Under the pieces are notes generated by a model, which was not told the origin of the DNA, searched no databases, and saw nothing but the letters and a program-made list of their open reading frames with translations. Both the position numbers and the translations under genes were made by a program. A stretch of 64,000 nt of DNA from Sisyra terminalis (Eukaryota; Arthropoda; Insecta; Neuroptera; Sisyridae): positions 63,746,630-63,810,629 of the forward strand of contig OY292274.1 in the NCBI GenBank assembly GCA_958496175.1. Reading direction: 5' to 3'. Positions 1-13,539 of this stretch are shown here, piece after piece. The number at the start of each line of letters is the position of its first letter. The first letter of the stretch is position 1.

Positions 1-848
1 AGCTCACGTTAGTGACAATATTTCGGAATGACCAAGGTATATTCTTGTAGAAAATTGAACGATCTACAAAAAAAATCTCTTACAAGTTTTTGATGTACTT
101 ATTCCTTCAAAAGTAATTCGAGGTCAAAGTTGAAATAAAGAGAAATTTTAATATTTTTTCAATTTTTTGACGCAACCATGAATTTTATGAGAAAATTTTA
201 TAGGACATTTTTTGTAGAGCACTTTTTTTTCTATAACTTATCTCTATAAAAGTTTTTGATATTTTTCACAGGTCAAAGTTATTTGAATTAAACTGAAATT
301 ATTCGTAATTTTATTGTTTTAAATTAATAATATTAGAATTATTATATTTTTAACAAAAAAAATATATTTTTTTTAATTAAATAACTTACGACCTGTGAAA
401 AATATCAAAAACTTTTATGGAGATAATTTATAGAAAAAAAAGTGCTCTACCAAAAATGTTCTATAAAATTTTCTCATAAAATTGATGGTTGCGTCAAAAA
501 ATTGAAAAAATATTAAAATTTCTTTTTAGTTCAACCTTGATCTCGAATAACTTTGGAAGAAATAAATATATCAAAAACCTGTAACAGATCTTTTTTGTAG
601 ATCGTTAAATTTTCTACAAGAATATACCTTGGTCATTCCGAAATATTGTCACCAAGGTGAGCTATAAAATTCCAAAGTGCAAGAGAATATTGTTCCCATG
701 TTATTTAAATGGAAAATCGAAATTTGCGATGCACCACCTCTTAATATTAAGAGCTTAAACTTTCACAGGATTTTTTTTTTGGTCATTCCCAACAATATTT
801 TCGATATAATTAAGGAAAAAAATCATTTTTTTTTTTTGAATCAGTCTA
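1..848. mobile_element. Foldback (inverted-repeat) element, left end outside window
   Basis: Bases 1-66 are nearly the exact reverse complement of 598-663, so this is a long hairpin-forming element cut by the window start. The outer right arm, 664-848, ends in GAATCAGTCTA, the same end as the complete copy at 9854-10238, and shares its TTAATATTAAGAGC and AACTTTCA blocks with the longer foldback at 41375-42197. The following 8 bases (849-856) would be the target duplication but the partner lies outside. The 73-codon reading frame at 677-898 is repeat sequence, not a gene. No transposase is encoded, so the element is non-autonomous. Confidence 0.8.
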
Positions 849-856
849 ATGTACAG

Positions 857-3021
857 GAATTGAGTATCCGGGTGGTCCTAGCAAAAAATTTTAGATAAAG
901 AAGGTAAAGTACATCGGTTGAAAAAACAATCAAGAATTCTTTTATAAACGTAGAAAAAGGAAAAAAACATGGTTTTATCTTATAAAAAGGGATCTTTTTA
1001 TTTGGTGTATTTTCAGGTAGGTATCAAATAATAGTGGAGAAACCTTCGTACTCGTATATATATAATATGCAAACAAGCTCTCGCGCTAAATGAGGTGTAC
1101 TGAAGTTTAGATAGCGTTAATACCACACATATACTACGGTACAACAGTATGAAAATATCCTGGAGATGAGTCGAGGCGAGTAGACGGGCGGAGGACGATC
1201 GTGGAAGAGTTGAGGGTGTTCACGGGGGCCACAACTATAGCACAGCATCCAGGATCAACCGAATGTTTTATTCAGTAGCTCTCTATTACGACATGTACTT
1301 TCTCATATGACTATATCCCTATCTAGATTACCTACAACACATTCGCATTCCACACCAACAGTTGATATCCACTAGAAGCATGGAACGATAAAGAACAATA
1401 TCACGGATCGGTATCTCAATTTATATTGCGAATAATAATTAACTATAAATTAAAAAGTACACGAAAGCATAATATTCGTCCCACTCTCCACACAAATGGT
1501 ACAATTCATGTTATTCTTCGTGCACATTTGTTATGGCTGGCTTAGTAAAATAGAGCTACATGCCTCGGTATTTAGGTAGCAACAAACTCAATTGGGATTT
1601 GGTAGAAATATTTTTTTTTATTTCACTCGTAAATTGGGAAATTCGTTTCGTTGAATTTTACTCGCTGAATCGTCATAAAGATATGTTCTATACATATATG
1701 GCTAATATTTATCAGTGAAGGGCTTAGCATTTTTATTTGCATTCTAATATAAAATCTGTATAGAGGAAAATATAATATTGAAATCGATGAAATCCACTTT
1801 AGGTATGGATATGTATGAAAAAAATTGACGTTTTTAGCAGTGCCTACCCTTTTATCTTAAATCTGGGGTTGCATAATATCTTCCCTGAAGCCATACTCAG
1901 GACTTGGGTTGAAAAATAAAAAATAATGTGAATTTATAGCTGCTTGGGACCTTTACTGTTCACACCTAAAATGTTTAAATTGAATAGCTCTAAAATGTTT
2001 TTGATTTAAGCCAAAAAAAATTCTTCATTTAACAACATATTGGTTTACGAATAATACATTATATTTTTGCTATTTGGAATTGTTATCAAAGAAAACATGT
2101 TTATGAACCGTTTTATGCTATCGAAGTAATTCAGAAACATGTTTCGTTTGGTTTTTGGAAGATAAAACTGTTTTTCTTTTAAACTGTGGTGGCTAAAATA
2201 ATCATTGCTTTAAGTATAGAAAAGAGACTTGATATATGACTCGTTTATTTTGAAAGTGGCGTAAGTCCATTTCACGGACGGAGTCTATATGGTGATTCTT
2301 CTTCTTGTAACTAAAACAAAGTATGTTAATTATTTAACTGCTAAGGTTTCAGAAATTACTGATTTCATTTTAGTTGTTACCAAAAACGCCAATTATTCCC
2401 TCCTCCTTAGTATCTTATGTTCCTATGGTTAAAAATGATAACACTATAGGGATTGTTCTTGAAATGGACTTAACTCACTTTCAATATAAAAGGTTCATAT
2501 AGAAGTTCAGTAATTTGCTTATATACAATGATATCTGCATATTTGCTATCTAAATAATAATTAAATTTTGGAAAAAACTTCAATTTTCTTGAATTTTTTG
2601 TCAAGTTGCCTAATTTCCCATATTTCTGCCATCCTGAAATTTTAAATCGAGATATTGAACTAAGATGAAGAATAATTTTCCGAATCAAAGTTTAAAACAA
2701 ATTTTTTTTAAAGATGTGATGGAGGTATGTCAAAATGGTACCAGATAACTAAAAATTTAGTAAAATGTTCCTTATTTAATACTAAAGCACCTGTGAAAAT
2801 TTCAAATCGATTCACTAAGTCGTTAAAAAGTTATTGCAGTTTAAAAATACCATAATTTTACAGGTGATCTTATGGAGATACGGTGGTTGAAGAGACTAAA
2901 TTTATTTTTATTAGCAAAAAAATGCTACCGAGAATCCCAAACTTTCATAATATGTAGTTTAAACTTTGAGGAATTAATTTTAGTTTATTTGAATTACACG
3001 GTTTTTAAGAAACAAACCAGT
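857..3021. other. AT-rich intergenic DNA, no gene seen
   Basis: No coding exon or RNA gene is recognisable. A short GC-richer patch at about 1140-1260 (GAGTCGAGGCGAGTAGACGG and following) stands out from its surroundings and could be regulatory, but nothing identifies it. The 72-codon minus-strand frame at 2470-2688 has low-complexity composition and no recognisable domain. Confidence 0.5.
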
Positions 3022-3450
3022 GAAAGAACTTTGAAGAAAACGTAGAGAGGGCGTTCCTACTAATAGCCAATCACAGCTAGATATGATCGAAAATCAGAGG
3101 AAGAACCTTGAAGAAAATAAAGAGAAGGCGTTCTGACCAACACCCAATCATAGCTAAATAATTGAAAATCAGTGGAAGAATTAAGTAGAAAACATAAAGA
3201 GATCGTTTCCACCTTCATCCAATCACAGCTGGATGATTGAAAATCAGAGGAAGAACCTTGAAGAAAATAAAGAGATGGCGTTCCCACCAACAGCCAATTA
3301 TAGCTAAATGATCGAAAATCGGTGGAAGAATTAATATCGTTCCCTCTTTCATCTAATCACAGCTGGATGATTGAAAATCAGTGGAAGAACCTGGAAGAAT
3401 ACATAGAGAGGGTGTACCCATCAACAGTCAATCACAGCTGGATGATCATC
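3022..3450. repeat. Minisatellite, about 75-bp unit, six copies, alternating subtypes
   Basis: Six consecutive units start near 3022, 3100, 3175, 3250, 3325 and 3384, each beginning GAAGAA(C/T) and containing a CCAATCACAGCTGGATGAT-like block followed by GAAAATC. Units 2 and 4 resemble each other more than their neighbours, as do 3 and 5, giving a 150-bp higher-order period. Unit 5 is shortened to about 59 bp. Each unit carries a CCAAT-like block next to CAGCTG. The 76-codon minus-strand frame across it simply reads the repeat. Confidence 0.85.
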
Positions 3451-5507
3451 GATTAAAATTATTATATTATCGATTAAAATGAGATTCCTAGACTCCCTTT
3501 TCCTTTTCCTCCCCATTAAAAGATCTTGCATTCATGTTCACCGATTTCAAAGACCTTCGAGTATCGATATTTGAATGATATTGTCTATTTCTTACAAATT
3601 AAATGCATTTTTTTCGTTGCACAAATGCAATAACCCGTTTGTATAAAATAAAACGTCTAAAAATCGTCATTTCATTCCGCCAATCAATTTTTAAGTTTAT
3701 TTTATTAGAAATGAGGTTCCCAGTGTGGAAAATCTTAAGGGTAGTTGATCAGTCTAAAAAGATGATTCTCACCCCTATTTCTTCACACCAAACCGGAAAC
3801 AATCTTCACGAACCACTTGATAAAATACACCTTGACTACACTTTGGTAAGTACTACTTAATTCTTTGATTCATATGTTTCATATATATTCATTTATAGTT
3901 ACTATCCGAGGGAAGTTGATAACTATGGTTTCTTTGATGCTGGTCAAAGACAAGGGCGTCGCCAGGTACGGGCAAGAGGGGAACTTGTTTCCCAGCAGGA
4001 TGTTGTACAATGAAATATGGAAATGGCAAATAAAGAAAGAGGCATAAAACATTTTGCAAAAATTTTCGACGGTTATTTTTAGTGTAATATTAAGTTTTTT
4101 TTCCTCTTGATCAAAATTTGGGCTACGTCCATGGTCAAAGTAATAATGTTTATATTTAAACAACAAAAAAAAATACTTATCATTCAATACAATTAGTATA
4201 ATAGATTTTCGGTTTTATCGATTTTTGATTGAATTCCAAATTTTTAGAAGTCTGTACTCATTGTTATAATCATTGAAAACACTTTGTTTTTGGTCAAAGT
4301 TTAAAGAAAACCACAAACTTCATTAAAATAACAGACAACAACAAAAAAACTGCAAGAAAAACCACAGTTGAGTCGTATAAGTAAACAGCATATACATATC
4401 TTTATGTATAACTTGTTTTATGGTTCATAAATTTCATTGTGAAAATCTGCATTGTTAACTTAATTATAAAACAGAATTTCATAAGTGATGATTTATTCGA
4501 GTGTTTCCCAAACTTTAAAACACGCGATCCAAATACTTTCTGCTAGAATTGAAAGTATAACTCAACGATTTCTTGGTTTGAAAGATTTTCATTTTTTATT
4601 AAATGTCTATTTCGGAAAATTGCCTAAACCCAATAAGATGAAATTTGGAATTACAGGACAATGAATCGAGTAAACAATTTAAGGGTTTAAGTGGCATGAA
4701 AAATATAGTAAAACACGATCATTGTTTGAGAAACACTGATTTATATTTCATCAAGATATCTGCCATAAAGTGTGGGCGGATTTAAAGTTTAACACAACAG
4801 TTTTTGAAACGAACCCAAGTGTTGAAATTTCATCAAAATATATACAATGGACGCCATACATTCGAAGAAATTTCTTAAATCTTTTTCTTTCCCAAATTTA
4901 ATACTTAAAACAAATAGAAATCCTCTTCAAGCAGCCAATCTTTTAAAAAAATCAATAATAATTTATCACATCAAACGATACTACGTAGACTGTCGAGAAT
5001 TTATATTATCTTTAGTTGAACCTTTTACGTTGCTTCCCTTAACGATTGGATGAACTTGAAAGCTGATAAGGTTCGTATCTATTCATACCCAACATATTCG
5101 TCGAAAACTTTGCACAATATAACGTATAAAAACCGATTTTGAAAACAGAGCAATAAAATACTTAGTATTACACTATCGTATGGTGATTTCCTTAAAAAAA
5201 AAAAGAAGTGTGAACGAACTTTGCTTTCATAAGAACATTGTATAGTAATTACACTGAAAATTGAAATGGATATGGTTTTAATATTTTTTGCTATCAACGA
5301 ATAAATTGAAAATTCAAATTGCGTAAGAAATACAAGAATATACACATATATAGTCAGCATTTATTCTGAGTTCAATAGTTCTGTTTTTCTTCGTTTTTTA
5401 TTGAAGTTTATTTTAAATCAATCTTTATCAAATTTTTACTAAATTTCATTCATAAAAAATCAGTCCAAAGTTTATATTTAAATCAAGTAAATCAAATGTT
5501 TTATGAA
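3451..5507. other. AT-rich intergenic DNA, no gene seen
   Basis: A plus-strand frame at 3603-3845 ends at a good donor-like GTAAGT (3846), but the peptide matches nothing I know and there is no partner exon. A second frame at 3865-4047 is equally unsupported. The remainder is AT-rich with scattered A/T runs. Confidence 0.4.
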
Positions 5508-6420
5508 TCACTAGTAGTTGCCCGTTTCATTCGCAACTAAAGGTTTTATCTCAATAAAATGTTTAATATGAGATAATGTAGAGTTAATCAACAATCGAAA
5601 TTCTAAATTTAATAATCAAAGTGTTGTTGATATAAAAAAAAGTTTATCTAAAATTATATTAAGAAATAAAATATAAGGATTTTTTTTTATATAATTTTTA
5701 TAACAACATTTTAAATAACGTCATTTCACTAAATTAGTATGAAAGTTTAATACTTATGTAGTACTTATACCAAATAGGCGATTTTAAATTTTGGTTCGTT
5801 TTTCAACAATCAAACTTTTTAAAATCTATTTTATTTTATGAACCAATGGTTGTGATCTGGAGTAATTATATATTCGGCTGAAAAGCATTAAGGTAGCAAT
5901 TTTTTGCCATATATTTCACTGGCAATTTAAATATAAAATCTTCGATACTAACTTTTTTTCGGTATTTAGAACAATTTGAAAACCAATTATTGTTATTGAA
6001 AATAAATAAAATATTCGAATTTACTTCCACGCTTTCCACCTATTTCCAACAATTCTGTATGACCAACATCCAAATGTAAGAAATCGAATAGCTTTTTAGT
6101 CATATTAACTAACATAAAGAAGGTCATTATTTTTTTTCGTTTTACATTGTATTTTCAAATATAAGTGCACATTTGTGTCGATGAAATTTGGAAAGTGTTT
6201 TCCTTATACGATGCAGATATATAATAAAAAGGGGTTTTTGAAAATTTCTCCCCTAAAAGAGTGAAAAAGGGTAGCGAAGTTTGTAAGGGATAACGTTTAA
6301 TAAACAATCGAAATTTAAAATTTAATAATCAATCAAAGTCTGTTAAAAGCGAAACGTTATTACTGCTTAATATAAAACAAAGTTGATTTATTATTAGAAA
6401 TAAAAACTTAGGGTCTGCAT
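5508..6420. mobile_element. Possible degenerate Helitron-like fragments
   Basis: CACTAGTAGTTGCCCG at about 5509 resembles the reverse complement of an insect Helitron/Helentron 3' end. Near 6240-6290, the CTCCCCTAAAAGAG and GTGAAAAAGGG blocks followed by GAAGTTTGTAAGGG resemble common internal sequence of these elements. A block with ATCAACAATCGAAATT occurs near 5590 and, with variation, near 6300, so two related fragments lie in tandem. No Rep/helicase coding sequence remains. Assignment is by pattern only. Confidence 0.35.
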
Positions 6421-6899
6421 AAAAATTTAAACTCTGATAAGTAGATATATCTGAAAAGGTTAAGTTAAGTTAATAAGTGAGCATTAAGGTTTTTGGCTTT
6501 CACATATTGTAAACCTGAAAATCCGAAATATGTATTCACAAATAAATACATTAGTGAGTGAGTAACCTTACCAACGTTTTGAATGCGTAAGTGGGGATAA
6601 TATTCTGCCCATTCTGCACGGACGCACGGCAAGATAGCCAATTTATATATATGATGATAATATGGAATTATTTAACTACATTTGAAGACGAAAGTAGGTT
6701 TACGGTAATGATTTCTTATGAAAAACAGGTAATTCTCAAGCAGCTTCATTTGAATGGCACATTATTAAGACCATCCATACATTATCTTTGTAATAACTAA
6801 ACATCGGATTATATGCACTATCAAAATACCAAAATATGCATGCAAATATTCAATAAAAATGGGCAAAATAGGCACAATTAAAAACCCAAAAATAAAATA

Positions 6900-7300
6900 C
6901 AATGTCTTTGATATAAAACATGAAATTTAAAAAAAAAAACATTTAATTTTAACTTCAACTTTGACCTCGAATAACTTTGAGAGAAAAAAATTTATCAAAA
7001 AATGCTAAGATACCTTTTTTGTAGAGCATTTAATTTCCTTCAACGATACGACTTATATACAAATTTTGCTCTAAATATTATTTCGTTTATTAGTTTCAAA
7101 TTTCCAAGTACAAAAAATTCAATCGTAAAAATAGATCAATTTTATCAATCAATCAATTGGTCGTACGAAAATTTATTATCGGACATTTTTTGTAGAACAT
7201 TACATTTCCTTCAAAAATATGAGTTGTTCAATTCTTTCATTATGATGGTTCGATAAAGAAAATAAGAATTATTTTTTTAATTTTTTGTAGCTAGAAGGTA
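6900..7300. repeat. Diverged fragment of the foldback family
   Basis: TTTGACCTCGAATAACTTTG followed by TTTTTTGTAGAGCATTTAAT at about 6960-7030, and a repeat of the TTTTTTGTAGAACATT block near 7187, match internal sequence of the element at 1-848. Ends and target duplications are not recognisable. The 84-codon frame at 7002-7256 is repeat-derived. Confidence 0.6.
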
Positions 7301-9845
7301 TGCTTTGCGTCTACCTGGGGACCCCAGATTCTGTAAATCCATTTCTGATTATATATACTTAACACTTCTCAATACTTAAAGCCAGAAATACAATAATTTT
7401 TCAAAATTTCAAAAATTCTATCAGTTTTGAAATCACAAGTTATAACATATAATTTCTTGCCTTATTTATGTTTAAGTTTTGCAATATGAGTATCAGATTA
7501 GATGGACAATAACTATTGTTTTCAAATTGATATTTAAAAGCTAAAAAATGACAAATATTTCAACAACTACCTCAATTAAATTGACGAAAAGAAGTGAAAG
7601 CATTTTTTTTTGTATTATATTAGCAAATAATAAGCAAATCTCAAGAAAATTATTTTTCGTTGAAGAATGATGAGCATTAATAAAATTTAAATGATAATCA
7701 AAAGTAAATTGGAAAATTTCTTAATTTGAATCAAATAAAATTTGGTGGCAATAGATGGATTTATTTGGATCTAAACAGATCCAAATTTGAAGTTAGAGAA
7801 TCATATAATTTCCGTTTTTTGTTAACTTTTGGAAGCTTCCAATTATTTAGGCCTAAATCAGATTGTTGTTTGGTTCAATTTACTATATATTATAACTTAT
7901 AAAACTCAGAATCAATTTAACATATGGCGCTTTGAATGCACTTGCAGCATAAAATGAAAACTTATAAACTGTTTTGGTATTGATTTTTATGGTTACTAAG
8001 ATTTAAACGTAAGAAGTATAGTAACTCTTTAACATCCAGTCAATGGACCAGTTCCCACGATCGTGGGACTAAAATTAACTTTTAAACTAAGAGAAAAAAA
8101 AAAGAACCATATTTTTCATTGCAATGCTCTTAAAACCCAATTGTAACAATCTTTCAACATATTTCAAATAGAAACAACTTCAAAACGCTTTCATATAGGA
8201 AGGCCATTACGTCACACATTTGATGTCAACATATCGTATCTATTCCCACATTACAACGCATCTACTTTAAGGTCAAACTTGGTTTTATATTTTCATTCTG
8301 CAACTTAGTTAAACCACTCCAAAGATCTTTCTCTCTTGAAAAATATCTTTCAATTTTGTTTTCATCAAAACACTTGAGCATCCAATAATTAATACAAACG
8401 AGAGAGCTTTTGCCAAGGAAATTTCATTTACGGATCAAATTGATAACCAACCAATGGCGGGGCAAACACTTGCCGGGAAGATTATTTTAATTTCATTCCT
8501 CCTCAAGTCGCGATAATATGTTCTTTTGTTTTTCCTCCCCCTCCCCCTCCCCATCCAATGTGTCGACTGGCAATATGGAAAAGCTTTCGCGGATGACGCC
8601 GGTTATTTTAGAAATTTAATAAAACGCTATTAAGCACTTTAGCTGGAAATATGGAAAATATGCAAGGAATTTCTAGCTGTGTTGGGAAAAAGCTCGTGAT
8701 GCTCAAATGTTATTTTACAGTAGGTAGGTGTAGCTTATTATTATTACAATAGAAACAAATTTCGATAAGAGCCAATTTAATTTTTACGCCTTCTAAACTA
8801 ATCGAGATGTATTGGTGCACGGAAAAGCTCCAGAGCTTTACTGTTTTATGTTCGGTAGCATCATCGGTGGAGAGGAAAGGGGAAAATTTTGTCGCGAAAG
8901 CACTTCTATATAGATTTTTTATAAGTTTTAATCTGATTTGTTATACAATGTTTTATCAAAGAGGAAAAGTATGACATTTTAATTAACAGTATCTAGCTTA
9001 TGTCAATTAATATGGATGTTTAATAAAACTATATTTTTAATTCGAATTTACTCGGAATGATTTCTGTTTTTCACCGGTTTGCCAATGTAAAAGAAGAAAG
9101 AGTATCAGGTAAAATTATATAAGAATAATTCTATTTTATTATAAACAGTTTAAGTTGGGGTATGTACTATAGGTACTATGTACTGCTTTTTGTATTTCAA
9201 TAATTGTTTACATAAAAAATGGAAGAAAGTTATAGTAACAGTTTAGAAGCCACAAGATATTTATCAAGAACGGAAGTCTTCAGTTCTTTTTTTTCATACT
9301 AAAAAAATTATTTCTTCAACATTTTCCTGTAAATTGTTTTTATATGATTCTTCCACGCCTCTTACGGACAGTTACAAAATTACGGATCACATGATAGTTG
9401 AGTACACATTCCCAATTTAATCCTGTGGTGCTTTACTGATATTTTTAGTATTATGGTTCTTTGCGTAGACTAGGTAATGGACTAAAAACTCAAATACAAA
9501 GCAAATTCGTAAATAGCGGAAGTCCTTGGTTTATTCGTTATTTTTAGGGTTTTACTAATTTTCGAATGGTATATCTTTTCTATGATCACATTATGATCGG
9601 AGATACATCTCTCATAGGATATAGATATCAATGCATAGGTCAGTAAATCAATTGACAAGGTGGCTAGAGAGAAATACTTTTTAAAATTCCTTGATAATTT
9701 CAGATGCTCCAGAATATTTTCTATATTTTCCACTACTTGAAACTATTGTTTTTGTCTTCATGATGAAATCTGGCCTAATTTTTCCATCGCATTAATTAGT
9801 AAAATAAGTTTCAAAAACACCATTGGTTAAGAAATTTATGTAGGT
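7301..9845. other. Intergenic DNA with a GC-richer island near 8.4-8.9 kb
   Basis: No gene is supported. A perfect 16-bp palindrome, TCCCACGATCGTGGGA, lies at 8053-8068. Between about 8400 and 8900 base composition shifts upward and contains a pyrimidine run (CCTCCCCCTCCCCCTCCCC) and a block with GATGACGCCGGTTATTTTAG that looks more like constrained non-coding DNA than decayed transposon. This is an impression from composition only. The rest is AT-rich. Confidence 0.4.
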
Positions 9846-9853
9846 ATCTACAT

Positions 9854-10238
9854 TAGACTAATTCAAAAAAAAATTATGAATTTTTTTTTTCTTAATTATA
9901 TCGAAAATATTGTCGTTCAATTTTGACCACAAATGACTTTTGAAAGAATAAATATATCAAAAATTTGTACGGGACCTTTTTTGTAGATCGTTCAATTTTC
10001 TACAAGAATATACTTTGATCATTACGAAATATTGTCACCAACGTGAGTTATAAAATTCCAAAGCGCTAGAGAATATTGTTCCCATGTTATTTAAATGGAA
10101 AATCGAAATTTGCGATGCGGCACCTCTTAATATTAATATTAAGAACCTAAACTTTCACAGGATTTTTTTTTTGTCATTCCCAACAATATTTTCGATATAA
10201 TTAAGAAAAAAAAATCATCATTTTTTTGAATCAGTCTA
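9854..10238. mobile_element. Complete 385-bp foldback element with 8-bp target duplication
   Basis: The element starts TAGACTAATTC and ends GAATCAGTCTA. The left end (about 9854-9912) is the reverse complement of the right end (about 10178-10238), including the TCGATATAATTAAG block. It is flanked by identical 8-bp direct repeats ATCTACAT at 9846-9853 and 10239-10246. It is a short internal-deletion version of the element at 1-848. An 8-bp duplication fits hAT- or P-type transposition; no coding capacity remains. Confidence 0.88.
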
Positions 10239-10246
10239 ATCTACAT

Positions 10247-12560
10247 GTAATATAATAGACCTTGTCATCAGGATAACTTCTATAGATCACGAACCGATCT
10301 TGGTCAAACTTAATTCATTTTATTCTTCGGGAAATTACTTTGATTGGCTTAAAATTCCCTGATATTTCAAAATTGAATTAATTTCCCTGATAAATTCAGG
10401 TATACAGTCATCCTGATTAAGAACACAAAACGTGCACAATATCACGAATTCTGGACAAATGTTAAAAATTACTACAAAAGAAACTTTCATATTCCCTGAT
10501 TCGTATTAATTCCCGTTTATTTTGAATTAGTTATACTATGAAAGAATCCTACTTGACTAATTCGAACTAATAATAATCACAGAAAGATTCTTCACTTGTA
10601 AGTATTCTGGGATGACTTATGATTTCTTTTTATGATGTCAAAATAACATAAATCTTAATTAGACAAAGTTTTCTTTAGTCAATATTTCAATACTTTTATT
10701 TTAGGTTTACGAAGACAGAAGAACCAATGAATAGAAGAAACACAAATCGGAAAACATCAATTAATTTTGGATAGAACACAAAGATATCCGAAAGCATCAA
10801 AAAAAGGAAGATTAAGAGTCGAAAATAACGAAATTCTTCTGGCCTAAAAGATTTCACTGAAGTGACAAAAAAAAAACTTCTTAATCTTAATTTTTGCAGC
10901 TAAAAGTGTTTTTTTTTTCAAACTTCAAGTAAACTAATGAAATCATTTTAAACATTGCATCCTCCGTTCCGCAAAATAGCCGTCTTCTAGCCAAAACAAC
11001 AAATCAATAGTTGACTACTTTTCCTGAATCATTGGAATGAAAATAATAGAGGATTATTTTTTACGTAGGTACTACAAAACATTACAAACGGGTGTAGAAT
11101 ACAGTTAATACTATCCACCTATTTATAGTCTTATAAACATTGTGAAATCTTCCATATATTGCAGTATCACTTCAAGGCCAGATATCATTCCACGCATTCT
11201 TTTAATGTCTCACCAAAATGGTTTAATATACGTTTGGAAAACTGGCTTAAATTAGTTTAGGCATTAATTCGGAAGACAATTGTTTTTAACCTTAACTTGG
11301 GCTCGGTTTTAGTCTATAGTTATATAACATAAAAGTTTTTAGGCTACCATTAAACATCAATTTAAATCTAATTTTGTTTCAGAGACTCAAAACCACATAA
11401 ATATATTAATGTACATTAGCTGGAACCAGCATAAATTTCATGGTTTGGACTCCGGTTTTGCCAAATGAAAATATTGTAATTCCAGTTCTGAAGCTCCGGC
11501 TTTCCAGCCCTGAAAAACCGACGTTATGTACTTGAATATTTGGCCTAAACATTATGGTTTCCTTTTTGTACTAAAGCTTCGTGTATTGGCCACAATATTG
11601 ATCAATTTTTATACAGATTCATACTTTAGTCCACCGTTGTATTTACATAAATGATTTGAACCTACAATTTTAACTAATTACTAATTTCCAAATGAATTTT
11701 TCTGTATTTATCATGCAATACGTATTCCATACCCAAATTAACAGATACCTGAATGTATCTACATTTTTACGTTTAAGTTTGAGACCACAATGATATCTGG
11801 AAACTAAAAAATTTTGCATATAATTTAATGGTTAAGCCCTTGGCATATTTTCCACATTTCCTACTTACACAAATCCAGTAATATTCAACTTATGATTCAA
11901 TTTTGATTAGGTACAATAATTTGAATTTTAATCCCATGAAATATCAACAAAAATATATCATACACCAATGTAATACAATGCTTTTCATATCCCAAAGCAA
12001 TTAGTTTAAACATCATTCTTAAAACTTTTCAAAAATTCCAAAAATGAAAAGTAAAACCTTCAAAATTGGAAATTACTTTTATATCACTTTATTCCATCAA
12101 ATAAATAACACAATAATTGCAAATACTTTGATAACAAGCACTATACTCAACAATTATGTGGCGCTTACTAAAAACTAAAAATAAAAATAAACATATTTAA
12201 ATGCAGACGTTACTTAATTGTTACAAAACTATTCAATTATTGTATTTCAGTTAATTGACCAACGTAATTAACGGAAAATTCTACAAAAAGATTAGCGACC
12301 AAATATCTAAGCATATTTACATTCCTTCCAATTAATATTTATAGGGGTGCTAACCTTTACTCTGATAATCTACATATTAAATATATTTTTCGACAATATT
12401 TCCCCAATTATGGTTTACAGTTATAAATAACTTTGGACTAACTTTAACATTGATAATTTATGTGTTTACATTTTTTTTTGCTTCATATTTGCAATTATCT
12501 AATTCATTTCACCTATCAGTCCAATAAAATTTTTTAATTCAGGCGATTTAGATAAAATAG
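10247..12560. other. AT-rich intergenic DNA, no gene seen
   Basis: No coding exon, RNA gene or recognisable transposon end. Composition is uniformly AT-rich. Confidence 0.5.
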
Positions 12561-12592
12561 TTTTTATCAATTCCATGGCACATTTATGTCGC

Positions 12593-12812
12593 TATATAAA
12601 TAAAATGTCAAATATGGAGACTAGACACATTCGTCATTCGTAAGTTGGTATTATTCATTAAAGTTACATCGTCATATTATGTATGATAAACAAACGTTAA
12701 AACAATCAAACTAAAAACAAAAGAAAAACGCAGTGTGCTATAAACTAGCGATAAAACAAAACAATAACGTGGTTTATAAACAGTGGAAAAAAAAGCCGAT
12801 CGGTCCGCAAAA
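12593..12812 (+). promoter_or_regulatory. Candidate TATA promoter with a non-coding first exon
   Basis: A TATATAAATAAA box (from 12593) is followed about 30-40 bases later by initiator-like CACATTCGTCATTC. The next 170-180 bases are purine-rich and low in T, typical of an insect 5' leader, and end in a good splice donor, AAAACT|GTGAGTATTTT (donor GT at about 12812). If real this is a plus-strand untranslated exon of a gene whose coding exons I cannot place in the window. The order TATA, initiator, leader, donor is seen; transcription is inferred. Confidence 0.3.
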
Positions 12813-13539
12813 ACTGTGAGTATTTTAGTTCGTTAAGCACACACGCATACAAAACGCCCATAAATAAGCCTAGAGCACACTTTACCGTAGGTAAAGTACT
12901 TTCTAAAAAAAATTAACACACAATAGAACGGCCTGCTCTCTGGTGTTTGTTAGCATTTTTTTTTGTCGATTTTCTGTTTTATTTGATTTCAAAAAAATGC
13001 ACATTTGTTTGCTTAATCCGGCCCCGAATATTTACACATTCAATCAACAAGTTTAAAAGTTGGAATTCAGAAAAAAGATGCCTTGACCGTGATATCTAAC
13101 CTCTAAAGTTGATATCTAAAAACGGAGGCTTGCAAGTAATTTCCCCGGCAACCGGCGTACCGTTGACCCACTGAAAATGCGCTGGAAATCGATTTTCCCT
13201 GCACGCCCGCCGCTTTTCCTCACATCCACGAAAATATAACCTTTACGGTTGATATTCATTTGTTTGTGGAAGTGTTTGGAGGAAATCTGAGAATTCGGTA
13301 TAACTGATCAGTGATAGTGCTAGATATTGGTAGTTGGGAAAGTAACGTGGCTGTGATCAAACAAATGATGATCGCGGTACCTAATTAAAACTAAGGTTAT
13401 GTTTGGATAGATATAGGTTGAACAGATTTACGGACAACCGTTGGTTGTGAGAAATCATGTCTCTGTCATGCTAAAATAATGGAAAACAACAAAAAAAAGT
13501 ATGAAAAAAAAGGTCTAAAAAAACAACTTTCTAAACAAC
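12813..13539. other. Intergenic or intronic DNA with a GC-richer block
   Basis: Downstream of the candidate first exon. Positions 13130-13230 are GC-rich (CCGGCAACCGGCGTACCGTT and following) against an AT-rich background and could be regulatory. No reading frame of note. Confidence 0.4.

Noticed and set aside
3603..3845. Possible coding exon ending in GTAAGT
   Set aside because: No similarity to any protein I know, no matching downstream exon and no upstream acceptor.
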